Source of the DNA: Agrobacterium sp. a22-2
GTDB lineage: Bacteria; Pseudomonadota; Alphaproteobacteria; Rhizobiales; Rhizobiaceae
Assembly (NCBI RefSeq): GCF_012276985.1
Contig: NZ_JAAXMM010000013.1
Span: 1 to 64,000 of the forward strand
Direction of reading: 5' to 3'
DNA length: 64,000 bases
Under the pieces are notes generated by a model that made no database searches, had not been told where the DNA came from, and saw nothing but the letters and a program-made list of their open reading frames with translations. A program made the position numbers and the translations under genes. Positions 52,350 through 60,459 of the stretch are shown piece after piece (within the stretch, counting starts at the first letter, position 1; every line of letters starts with the position of its first letter).

Positions 52350-53081
52350 CTATCGCAGGACCCGCTCAAGCTCGGTGATATCGTTCAGGCAGAAGTCGCT
52401 GGCCGGTTCCAGCGTCAGGCGGGAGCCGGTGCCGGTCAGCACCGCAACGGTCAGGCCGGCGCCGGCATTGCGGCCCATGTGCAGATCGTGATTGTTGTCG
52501 CCGACCACCGCCACCTGGTGCGGCTCCAGCCCCGTCGCCCGGCAGAAGGCCAGGACCATGCCTGGCTCCGGCTTGACGCCGTGGCCGCTGTCGTAACCGG
52601 CGACGAACTCGACGAAGCTCTCCAGCCCGAAGCGCCGGACGATGTTGCGGATCGACCGCTCATTGTCGCTGGAGGCAATGCCGAGCCGAAACCCGAGGCC
52701 GGTCAGCCGCTCGAACAGCACGGCCAGATCGGTGACGGGCACGGACATGTCGGAAGCGGACGCAAAGATATGGTCGAGCCGCTCGGCCAGGGTCTCGGCA
52801 TCAAACGGCGAACCGGCCGAGGCCAGGCCTTCGGCGATCTCGCGCGAATTGCCGGCGGCCAGCAGGCTGTCGGGCACGACATAGCCGCTTTCCGGGTCCA
52901 TGCCGCAGGCCGACAGCAGGCGGTCGGCCAGCACCGTATCGCCATCGGCCGCCATCAGCGCCAGTTGGCGGTTCACCGGCGCCCAGCTCTCGTCGTAGTC
53001 GAGCAGCGTGCCGTCCTTGTCGAAGAGAATTCCGGCGATAGCAGGAGTTGAGCGGTCGGCGCTCTGCTCGATGCCGCTCAT
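52350..53081 (-). CDS. HAD family phosphatase (phosphoglycolate phosphatase-like)
   Basis: A 243-residue HAD hydrolase. Motif I is ILFDKDGTLLDYD (nucleophile Asp, general acid Asp), motif II is GIASSDNE, motif III Lys is in GVKPEPGM, and motif IV is VVGDNNHDLHMGRNAGAG. A helical C1 cap between motifs I and II places it with Gph-type enzymes rather than the capless KdsC. The substrate is unknown. It shares ATGA with the waaA stop, so it is translated with the Kdo transferase, and lies 140 bases before lpxK. Confidence 0.87.
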   Translation of the reverse strand: MSGIEQSADRSTPAIAGILFDKDGTLLDYDESWAPVNRQLALMAADGDTVLADRLLSACGMDPESGYVVPDSLLAAGNSREIAEGLASAGSPFDAETLAERLDHIFASASDMSVPVTDLAVLFERLTGLGFRLGIASSDNERSIRNIVRRFGLESFVEFVAGYDSGHGVKPEPGMVLAFCRATGLEPHQVAVVGDNNHDLHMGRNAGAGLTVAVLTGTGSRLTLEPASDFCLNDITELERVLR

Positions 53082-54391
53082 CCGCGCGCGGCCCTCGGTT
53101 CCAGCCGGGCCTTGACGGTCAGCGGGTTGATATAGGGCTCAAGGCCCTTGATCGTGGCCGACAGGGCGCCGCGCATCTGCTGGACGCTTTCGACGCCGGC
53201 ATCGACCATTTTCTGGCGGGCCAGGTGGTTACCGGTCAGGAAATGCACGGCCTTGGCCAGCATTTCCGCATCGCGCACGACGCGGGCACTGCCGCCCTTG
53301 ACGAGCTTCTGATAGCTCTCGCGGAAATTCTCGACATTCGGCCCGGTCAGCACGGCACAGCCAAGCATGGCGGGCTCCAGCGGGTTCTGGCCACCCTTGC
53401 CGTGCATCGAGCGGCCAACGAAGGCGATTTCCGTCAGGCGCAGATAAAGTCCCATTTCGCCGATCGTGTCGCCGAGCAGGATGTCGGTCTCCGGGGTGAT
53501 CGGATCGTTGCGGGTGCGGCGCGCCACCTTCAAGCCCTTTTCAATCATCATCGCCTCGATCTCGTCGCAACGCTCGGGATGGCGCGGCACGACGATGGTC
53601 AGCATGCCGGTATGGGCCTTGACGGCGCGATGCACCATCATCGCCACCTTTTCCTCACCCTCGAAGGTGGAGATGGCCGCCCAGGTGTTGCGATCGCCGA
53701 TCTGCCGGCGGTACTGGGTCAGGACAGCCGCGTCGCAGGGCGGCGCATCGGTATCGACCTTGATATTGCCCGACACGATCACCGGCCAGGCGCCAAGATC
53801 GCGGAACCGTTCCGCGTCGAGATCCGACTGGGCAACGACCAGTGCCAGCTTGCCGAACAGAGCCTCGGCGATCGACAGGTGACCACGCCAGCGATCGTAG
53901 GAGCGGTCCGAGATGCGGGCATTGACCAGGATATGGGGAATGTGGCGATCGCGAAGCTCCATCAGCGTCGCCGGCCAGATTTCCGATTCCACCGTGATGG
54001 CGATATCGGGCTGCCAATAGGCGAGAAAACGGCTGATCGCCGGCTTCACGTCGATCGGCACATATTGATGGATGATGTCGCCATCCAGGCGGAAGCGCAC
54101 CAGTTCGGCCGACGTCACCGTGCCGGTGGTCAACAGGACATTGATGTCGCGGCGGCGCAGTTCGCGCATCAGCGGGATCACGGCAATCATCTCGCCGACG
54201 CTGGCGGCATGCACCCAGACGAGCGGCCCCTGCGGGCGATCGGCGGCCGGATGGCCGAAGCGCTCGAGCCTTCGGGCACGGTCTTCCTTGCCCTTGGCGG
54301 CGCGGATCGCCAAAAACGGCACCGCAAGAGGGTATGCCACCAGACCCGCCCAGCGATATGTCGCAAGAGCAACCCGTGCCAATCCGCTCAT
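53078..54391 (-). CDS. waaA: 3-deoxy-D-manno-octulosonic acid transferase
   Basis: A 437-residue GT30 Kdo transferase that adds Kdo to the lipid A precursor. An N-terminal membrane anchor (LATYRWAGLVAYPLAVPFLA) precedes the glycosyltransferase halves. Family segments are VWVHAASVGE, LLTTGTVTSAEL, ESEIWP, LVNARISDRSYDRW and FVGRSMHGKGGQNPLEPAML. It forms the envelope cluster with DUF4170 and inositol-phosphatase-like genes upstream and lpxK downstream. Confidence 0.96.
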   Translation of the reverse strand: MSGLARVALATYRWAGLVAYPLAVPFLAIRAAKGKEDRARRLERFGHPAADRPQGPLVWVHAASVGEMIAVIPLMRELRRRDINVLLTTGTVTSAELVRFRLDGDIIHQYVPIDVKPAISRFLAYWQPDIAITVESEIWPATLMELRDRHIPHILVNARISDRSYDRWRGHLSIAEALFGKLALVVAQSDLDAERFRDLGAWPVIVSGNIKVDTDAPPCDAAVLTQYRRQIGDRNTWAAISTFEGEEKVAMMVHRAVKAHTGMLTIVVPRHPERCDEIEAMMIEKGLKVARRTRNDPITPETDILLGDTIGEMGLYLRLTEIAFVGRSMHGKGGQNPLEPAMLGCAVLTGPNVENFRESYQKLVKGGSARVVRDAEMLAKAVHFLTGNHLARQKMVDAGVESVQQMRGALSATIKGLEPYINPLTVKARLEPRAARG

Positions 54392-54543
54392 TTTGCTCCG
54401 GTCCGGTTCTTCATGTTGTTTATCAACGCCCTTTGCCCTTTCGATCAGGCTGGCAGATTAAAATCGTTTTTGCTTCATAAATGCGTTCAAAATAATACCG
54501 CGACCGTGCTGCCAGCATGCCGTCACCGGGGCCGAGGCCTCGA

Positions 54544-54795
54544 TCAATCCTTGACGATGGTCTGTTCGCCGGGAGTCAGCAGGCGGTGCATGTGGACGAT
54601 GAAATAGCGCATATGCGCGTTGTCCACGGTCTGCTGGGCCTTACTTTTCCAAGCCACCAGGGCGCTGGCATAATCGGGATACATGCCGACGAGATCGAGC
54701 TTGCTGACATCGCGGAACTGGACGTCTTCCAGGCTGGAAAGCTCACCGCCGAAGACCAGATGAAGAAGCTGCTTTTTATCGCTGGAATCGGTCAT
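54544..54795 (-). CDS. DUF4170 domain-containing protein
   Basis: An 83-residue protein starting MTDSSDKKQLLHLVFGGELS with MYPDYASALVAWKSKAQQTV and YFIVHMHRLL, as in the DUF4170 family found beside waaA in rhizobia. It is small, soluble and functionally unknown. The start is set by GGAA upstream and by family N-termini. Confidence 0.87.
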   Translation of the reverse strand: MTDSSDKKQLLHLVFGGELSSLEDVQFRDVSKLDLVGMYPDYASALVAWKSKAQQTVDNAHMRYFIVHMHRLLTPGEQTIVKD

Positions 54796-54855
54796 TTCAT
54801 TGCGTTCCGTATAAATTCTATCCAAGCTTTCATCTGCTTGATTTCGGTGAAAAGG

Positions 54856-55662
54856 TCAACCGGCGGCGGCCGACATGTGCTGCAACAGATCCGGCAGGAC
54901 GGATGCGGCACAGGCGCACAGCAGGCCGTGCTGCACGGTCGGGCGATTGTAGGACAGGGCTTGCCCGTCCATGTCGACGAGGCTTCCACCGGCCTGCTCA
55001 AGGATCAGGTCGGCAGCGGCCAGGTCCCAGTCATGGGAGTTCTGCTTGACCAGCGTCGCATCGATGCGGCCATCGGCGACCATGGCCAGCCGGTAGGCGA
55101 GCGACGGTACATGCTTCACCCGGTCGAGCCGATCGCGATAGGGCTTTTCCAGCACATCGATCAGATCCATGGGGGTGGCGAGCCGTAGGCGGTCGTCCGG
55201 CGCCGGCTTCGACACGGAAATCGGCGCGCCATTCTTCAAAACCGCGCCGCCGACCACCGCCGCAAAGACTTCGTGCAGCGCCGGCGCCACGAGCACGCCG
55301 GCCACCGGCCGGCCCTTGTGCACGACCGCGACGCTGACGCACCAGGTCTTTTCCCCGGCGATGAACGCCCGCGTGCCATCGATCGGATCGACCACGAACA
55401 ATGTCTCGCAAGCGAGCCGTGACGGATCGTCATCGGTTTCCTCCGACAGCCAGCCGTAGCCGGGCCGGGCCATGCGCAGGCGTTCTTCAAGGCTCTTGTT
55501 GGCGGCATAATCCGCCGCACTGACGGGCGAACGGCCTTCGTTTTTCCACCAGACTTCCGGAGATTGGCCAAAAAAAGTCAAGGCGATATCGCCCGCAACC
55601 CGTGCCGCATCGGCGATCAGTTCGAGATCACTCTGCCAATCGAAGGGTGAGTCTGCCGACAT
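54856..55662 (-). CDS. Inositol monophosphatase family protein (CysQ-like)
   Basis: A 268-residue lithium-sensitive-type phosphatase. Metal-binding motifs are WLSEETDDD (Glu), VVDPIDGTRAF (DPIDGT) and NSHDWDLAAADLILEQAGG (WD). Relatives dephosphorylate inositol phosphates or 3'-phosphoadenosine 5'-phosphate; the choice cannot be made from sequence, and 3'(2'),5'-bisphosphate nucleotidase is a fair alternative. It lies 60 bases before DUF4170. Confidence 0.88.
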   Translation of the reverse strand: MSADSPFDWQSDLELIADAARVAGDIALTFFGQSPEVWWKNEGRSPVSAADYAANKSLEERLRMARPGYGWLSEETDDDPSRLACETLFVVDPIDGTRAFIAGEKTWCVSVAVVHKGRPVAGVLVAPALHEVFAAVVGGAVLKNGAPISVSKPAPDDRLRLATPMDLIDVLEKPYRDRLDRVKHVPSLAYRLAMVADGRIDATLVKQNSHDWDLAAADLILEQAGGSLVDMDGQALSYNRPTVQHGLLCACAASVLPDLLQHMSAAAG

Positions 55663-55701
55663 CCGCTGTTACGAGACCTTTCTGTTCACGTCGCCGCGGC
55701 C

Positions 55702-57048
55702 TTAACGACCGGCGAGCGTCATTCCTTCGATGGCGATGGTGGGCGCTGCCACGCCATACTTGCGGTCGATGTCACTGGCAGGCGTCATCTGCAGGAACAT
55801 CTCCTTCAGATTCGAGGCGATGGTGACTTCCGACACGGGATAGGCAAGCTCGCCGTTCTCGATCCAGAAGCCGGAAGCGCCGCGGCTATAGTCGCCGGTG
55901 ATCATGTCGACGCCGTGGCCGATCAGCTCGGTGACGTAAAAGCCGGTGCCGATGCTGCGGATCAACTCTTCCGGCGTTACTGTGCCGGGTTCCAGCTCCA
56001 GGTTGGTCGAAGACGGCGAGACGGAGGTGCCGCCGCGGGCGCCGCGGCCGTTGGTTTTCAGGCCAAGCTCACGGGCCGCGGACGACGACAGGAACCAATG
56101 GTTCAGCACGCCATCCTCGATCATCGCCAACTTGTGGCCGGAAACGCCTTCGCCGTCGAAGGGACGAGACGAGGAGCCGCGGACCTTCAGCGGATCGTCG
56201 GTCACGTTGAGGCCAGCCTTCAGCACCTGTGTGCCCATGCGGTCGCGCAGGAACGACGTCTTGCGGGCGACGGACGCGCCGTTGATCGCACCGGCGATAT
56301 GGCCGACAAAGCCGCGCGACACGCGGGGGTCGAAGACCACCGTCACGTTGCGGCCGGTTTCCGCCTGGCGCGGGTTGAGCCGGCGCACGGCCCGTTCGCC
56401 GGCGCGGCGGCCGATATCCTCTGATGCATCGAGGTCGGCGAAGAACAGGCGGCTGTCGTAATCGTGGTCGCGCTCCATGCGCGTGCCCTCGCCGGCAATG
56501 ACGCCGGCCGAACGGCCGAAACGCGAGCCGGCATAGCTGCCGGCAAAGCCGTGCGAGGTGACCAGAACCATTCCGCCCATGCCGGCGGAGGCACCGGCGC
56601 CGGCCGAATTGGTGACGCCAGACACGGCAAGCGCTGCGGCTTCGGCTGCCAAGGCGGCCTCGCGCAGCTGGTCGCTCGAGACTTCGGTGGCATCGTAGAG
56701 GTCGAGATCGGGATAGGTCTGCGCAAGGTCGGCTTCATCGGCCAGCCCGGCATAGGGATCTTCCGGTGAGGCCTTGGCCATGGCGACGGCCCGTTCGGCC
56801 AGCACCTTGAGATCGAAGCCCGGATTGGCCGAGACGCTGGCGACCTGGTTGCCGATGAACACCCGCAGCGAAAAGTCGTCGCTTTCCGAGGCGTCGGTCG
56901 ACTCGACCTTGCCGAGACGGACGCTGACGGAATGGGAGCGCGACCGCACCACCACGGCATCGGCGCGATCGGCACCGGCCTTGCGGGCCAGCTCGACCAA
57001 TTCATTGGCACGGGATAAAAGATTGGCGGAATCGATTTGTGAAGACAT
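55702..57048 (-). CDS. pmbA: Metalloprotease-like protein PmbA/TldE
   Basis: A 448-residue member of the TldD/PmbA (U62) family. Recognisable are SVSVRLGKVESTDASESDDF near the N-terminus, the central GSRFGRSAGVIAGEG, and the C-terminal GVDMITGDYSRGASGFWIEN. TldD/TldE heterodimers degrade unfolded peptides and mature some RiPPs; TldE lacks the zinc HExxxH itself, and none is seen here. The TldD partner is not in the window. Confidence 0.92.
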   Translation of the reverse strand: MSSQIDSANLLSRANELVELARKAGADRADAVVVRSRSHSVSVRLGKVESTDASESDDFSLRVFIGNQVASVSANPGFDLKVLAERAVAMAKASPEDPYAGLADEADLAQTYPDLDLYDATEVSSDQLREAALAAEAAALAVSGVTNSAGAGASAGMGGMVLVTSHGFAGSYAGSRFGRSAGVIAGEGTRMERDHDYDSRLFFADLDASEDIGRRAGERAVRRLNPRQAETGRNVTVVFDPRVSRGFVGHIAGAINGASVARKTSFLRDRMGTQVLKAGLNVTDDPLKVRGSSSRPFDGEGVSGHKLAMIEDGVLNHWFLSSSAARELGLKTNGRGARGGTSVSPSSTNLELEPGTVTPEELIRSIGTGFYVTELIGHGVDMITGDYSRGASGFWIENGELAYPVSEVTIASNLKEMFLQMTPASDIDRKYGVAAPTIAIEGMTLAGR

Positions 57049-57076
57049 GGCTTGGCCTTTCATTCCGGCTCCATTT

Positions 57077-57093
57077 ATTGTGCATTACACAAT
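57077..57093. repeat. Perfect inverted repeat in the pmbA/antiporter divergent gap
   Basis: ATTGTG-CATTA-CACAAT, 28 bases from the pmbA start and 69 bases from the antiporter start. It has the size and symmetry of a dimeric regulator operator. Confidence 0.45.
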
Positions 57094-57162
57094 GCATCAA
57101 GGGCAGGCCCGCCGATTCCCGGCAATCCCCGCCAGAAACGCCAAAGGGAGGGCATTTTCGCG

Positions 57163-58968
57163 ATGACCACGCCGAATCTGCTTTACGCCGAGACATTGCT
57201 GCTGCTGGGCGGCGCCGTGGTCGCGGCACCGATTTTCCGCAAGCTGGGGCTGGGAACGGTGCTGGGCTATCTGGCCGCCGGCGTGATCATCGGCCCGATT
57301 CTCAATCTCATCACCGATGGCGAGGAGATCCTGTCGGTTGCCGAACTGGGCGTGGTGTTCCTGCTGTTCGTCATCGGGCTGGAGCTGAAACCATCAAGGC
57401 TCTGGCACATGCGGGCCGATATTTTCGGGCTGGGAACCGCGCAGGTCGTGCTGAGCGGGCTTGCCCTGACCGGTGCTGCGGTGGCGACCGGCCTTGCCGA
57501 CTGGCGCAGCGGACTGGTGGCCGGCTTCGGCCTGGCGCTGTCGTCGACGGCCTTTGCCCTGCAGATCCTCAACGACCGGGCCGACCTCAACAGCCGCTAT
57601 GGCCAGCGCTCGTTTTCCATCCTGCTGCTGCAGGATCTCGCCATCGTGCCGCTTCTGGCCATGGTGACTATTCTCGGCAATCGGCAGGATCCACAGGCCG
57701 GATCGGTGCTGATCGACATTGCGATTGCCGCCGCCACCGTGTTCGGCATGGTGATGGTGGGGCGCTACCTGCTGACACCGATGTTCCAGATCATCGCCCG
57801 TACCGGGGCGCGGGAGGTGATGATCGCCGCCGCGCTGTTCATCGTGCTCGGTTCGGCCATGCTGATGCAGGCCAGCGGCATGTCGATGGCGATGGGCGCC
57901 TTTCTGTCGGGCGTGATGCTGGCCGAATCCTCCTATCGCCACGAGCTCGAGGCGGATATCGAACCGTTCCGCGGCATTCTGCTGGCGTTGTTCTTCATGG
58001 CCGTGGGACTGTCCGTCGAGCTTGATGTGATCGTCGAGAACCTGATGTTCATCCTGATTGCCGTTCCGACCGTGATGGCCATCAAGGCCGCCATCATCTA
58101 TGTCATCTGCCGTTTGGCCGGATCTCCCCATGACGACGCCATCCGGATTGCCGCCCTTCTGCCGCAGGGCGGCGAGTTCGGCTTCGTGCTGTTCACGACC
58201 GCCGTCGCATCGGGCGTGTTTTCTACCGGCACGGCCTCGCTGCTGATCTCCATCGTGACGCTGACCATGGCGCTGACGCCGATCGCGGCGGCCCTTGCCT
58301 CGCGGGTCATGTCGAGCGAAAGCCGCGAGGAACTGGACGAGGATTTCGAAGGAGCCGGCGCCGACGTGCTGATGATCGGCTTTTCGCGTTTTGCGCAGAT
58401 CGCCGCGCAGATCCTTCTGGCGAGCGGCCGCGAGGTGACGATCATCGACGACAGCGCCGACCGCATCCGACAGGCGGCGAACTTCGGCTTCCGCATCTAT
58501 TTCGGCGATGGCACTCGGCTCGACGTGCTGCGGGCGGCCGGCATAGAGCGGGCGAAGATCGTCGCGGTCTGCACCCAGAAACGGGAGGTGACCGACCGCA
58601 TCGTCGATCTGGTGGCCGCCGAGTTTCCCGAAGCGCGCCTGTTCGTGCGCGCTTACGACCGCATCCACAGCCTGTCGCTCCGGGCCCGCAATGTCGAATA
58701 CGAGCTCCGGGAAACGCTGGAATCCGGCCTGCTGTTCGGCCAGAAGACCATCGAGGCGCTCGGGGTGGCTGAAGACAGGGCCATCGCCATCAGCGGCGAT
58801 ATCCGCCGGCGCGACGAGGAACGGTTGCAGATCCAGGCGGTGGACGGACTTGCCGCCGGCCGGCACATGCTGCACAACCGGCCGGTCAGGCCGGAACCGC
58901 TGATGAAGCCGAAGCGCGGTGCCGCTCCGGTCGAGGAAGCCAGCGAGGACACGGCGGAAGGCGTTTAG
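57163..58968 (+). CDS. CPA2 family monovalent cation:proton antiporter with TrkA-N domain (KefB-like)
   Basis: A 601-residue protein with about 12 membrane helices (to around residue 385; LGYLAAGVIIGPILNLI, LQDLAIVPLLAMV, LPQGGEFGFVLFTTA) and a cytoplasmic RCK/TrkA-N domain (about 400-520; VLMIGFSRFAQIAAQILLAS). The layout is that of glutathione-gated K+ efflux systems KefB/KefC, but no kefF/kefG ancillary gene is adjacent, so specificity stays open. The ATG at 57163 has GGGAGGG upstream. Confidence 0.92.
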   Translation: MTTPNLLYAETLLLLGGAVVAAPIFRKLGLGTVLGYLAAGVIIGPILNLITDGEEILSVAELGVVFLLFVIGLELKPSRLWHMRADIFGLGTAQVVLSGLALTGAAVATGLADWRSGLVAGFGLALSSTAFALQILNDRADLNSRYGQRSFSILLLQDLAIVPLLAMVTILGNRQDPQAGSVLIDIAIAAATVFGMVMVGRYLLTPMFQIIARTGAREVMIAAALFIVLGSAMLMQASGMSMAMGAFLSGVMLAESSYRHELEADIEPFRGILLALFFMAVGLSVELDVIVENLMFILIAVPTVMAIKAAIIYVICRLAGSPHDDAIRIAALLPQGGEFGFVLFTTAVASGVFSTGTASLLISIVTLTMALTPIAAALASRVMSSESREELDEDFEGAGADVLMIGFSRFAQIAAQILLASGREVTIIDDSADRIRQAANFGFRIYFGDGTRLDVLRAAGIERAKIVAVCTQKREVTDRIVDLVAAEFPEARLFVRAYDRIHSLSLRARNVEYELRETLESGLLFGQKTIEALGVAEDRAIAISGDIRRRDEERLQIQAVDGLAAGRHMLHNRPVRPEPLMKPKRGAAPVEEASEDTAEGV

Positions 58969-58977
58969 AAGCTGACA

Positions 58978-59865
58978 TCAATCCATCTTCGACAGCAGCG
59001 CGAATTGCGCGTCGAGGGCGTGCTTGAGGTCGTCCTTGACCCCTTCGGAATGATCGAGGATCTGGCGCGCTTTGAGGAAATCCAGCACGCCGAAGCCATT
59101 GACGGCGGGGCGAAGGAAGATGGCCGGCGCGCCGAGCTTCAATTTCAGGGCAATATGGGACTGCATCATCAGTTGCGAGGCGCCGAACAGGCTGTCGAAA
59201 CGGGCCGGCACGTTCTGGCCATCGCCATCCGGCGCTCCGACCACGTCGATGCCGATGACGATATCGGCAAGGCCGAGCAGATGCTCGTAAGGGACAGGAT
59301 TGAAGATGCCGCCGTCGATCATGATCCGCCCATGCAGCTTGACCGGCATGAACAGGGCGGGAATGGCCGCCGATGCCGCCAGCGCCTCGTTGAGATCGCC
59401 CTCTTCGCAGACCACCTCGGCCTGTCCGTAATAGTCGGTGGCCATCACTTTCAGCGGGATCTTCAGCCCGGAGAATTCGGCCGGGATCTGCGGCGGCAGG
59501 AAGGCCTTGAGGATGCGTTCCAGATTGAACTGGCCAAGACGGAAGCCGCCGAGCTTGTCGCGCATGGTGTTGGGGCCGAGGCTCCACAGCCGGTTGGCGA
59601 CCGTCGCCCGCTTGCCGACCGTTTCCAGCGCATAATCGCGGATTTCCGCGCCGCTCATGCCGGCCGCCATGCCCGCCCCCATGATGGCACCGATCGACGA
59701 GCCGGCAATGGCCACCGGCTCGATGCCCAGTTCGTTCAGAACCTCGATGACATGGATATGGGCGAAGCCACGGGCACCGCCGGCGCCGAAGGCCACGGCG
59801 ACCGTGGGCTCGGATCGGTCGGAGCGCACCAGGGCGGCGGCAGTGGAGGCTCTTGCATCTTGCAT
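58978..59865 (-). CDS. Patatin-like phospholipase
   Basis: A 295-residue lipid acyl hydrolase with the oxyanion motif GAGGARGFAHI (about 27), nucleophile elbow GSSIG (Ser57) and the catalytic Asp in IDGGIFNPVP. This is the bacterial RssA-like group. There is no signal peptide; the protein is likely cytoplasmic. It follows rsmD by 27 bases on the same strand and is convergent with the antiporter gene. Confidence 0.9.
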   Translation of the reverse strand: MQDARASTAAALVRSDRSEPTVAVAFGAGGARGFAHIHVIEVLNELGIEPVAIAGSSIGAIMGAGMAAGMSGAEIRDYALETVGKRATVANRLWSLGPNTMRDKLGGFRLGQFNLERILKAFLPPQIPAEFSGLKIPLKVMATDYYGQAEVVCEEGDLNEALAASAAIPALFMPVKLHGRIMIDGGIFNPVPYEHLLGLADIVIGIDVVGAPDGDGQNVPARFDSLFGASQLMMQSHIALKLKLGAPAIFLRPAVNGFGVLDFLKARQILDHSEGVKDDLKHALDAQFALLSKMD

Positions 59866-59892
59866 GTCTGACGAACTTTCAATCGAAGGATG

Positions 59893-60453
59893 TCAAACTG
59901 GCCTATAGGAAAAGAAGTACATTTTCGTGTCACCGAACAGGCGATCTTCCAGCAAGGTGAAATTGCGGTCGACCTGGACGATGACATCGGCGCGCTCTTC
60001 GAGAATGGCCAGCGCACCCTGAACCAGCCAGCCGCCCTCATGGGCTGCTGCAAAGGCCTTTTCGCCAAGGCCCTGGCCGTAGGGCGGATCGGCAAACAGC
60101 AGATGGAAGGGCTCGATGGTGTTGCTGCTGCCCAGCGACGTGGCGTCGCGGCGCAGGATGCGCGCCCGGCCATGCAGGCCGAGGCTGTCGATGTTCTCCC
60201 ACAGCAGGCTGCGGCCCTCGACGCTGTTTTCGACGAACAGCGCCGACCGGCAGCCGCGCGACAGGGCCTCGAGCCCGACTGCGCCGGTGCCGGCAAACAG
60301 ATCGAGCACCCGCGTACCATCCAGACAGTCCGGATGGGCATGGGTCAGGATGTTGAACAGGCTCTCGCGCGTCCGGTCGATGGTCGGCCGGATAGCGTTG
60401 GATTTTGGCGCGGCCAAAGGCCGGCCGCGAAATTCACCGCCGACGATCCGCAT
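59893..60453 (-). CDS. rsmD: 16S rRNA (guanine966-N2)-methyltransferase
   Basis: A 186-residue SAM enzyme: MRIVGGEFRGRPLAAPKS and RPTIDRTRESLFNIL are the RsmD N-terminal signature, VLDLFAGTGAVGLEALSRG binds SAM, and LLFADPPYGQG carries the catalytic DPPY. It methylates G966 of 16S rRNA in the 30S assembly intermediate. It lies 6 bases after the pseudouridine synthase gene. Confidence 0.95.
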   Translation of the reverse strand: MRIVGGEFRGRPLAAPKSNAIRPTIDRTRESLFNILTHAHPDCLDGTRVLDLFAGTGAVGLEALSRGCRSALFVENSVEGRSLLWENIDSLGLHGRARILRRDATSLGSSNTIEPFHLLFADPPYGQGLGEKAFAAAHEGGWLVQGALAILEERADVIVQVDRNFTLLEDRLFGDTKMYFFSYRPV

Positions 60454-60459
60454 TGCGCG

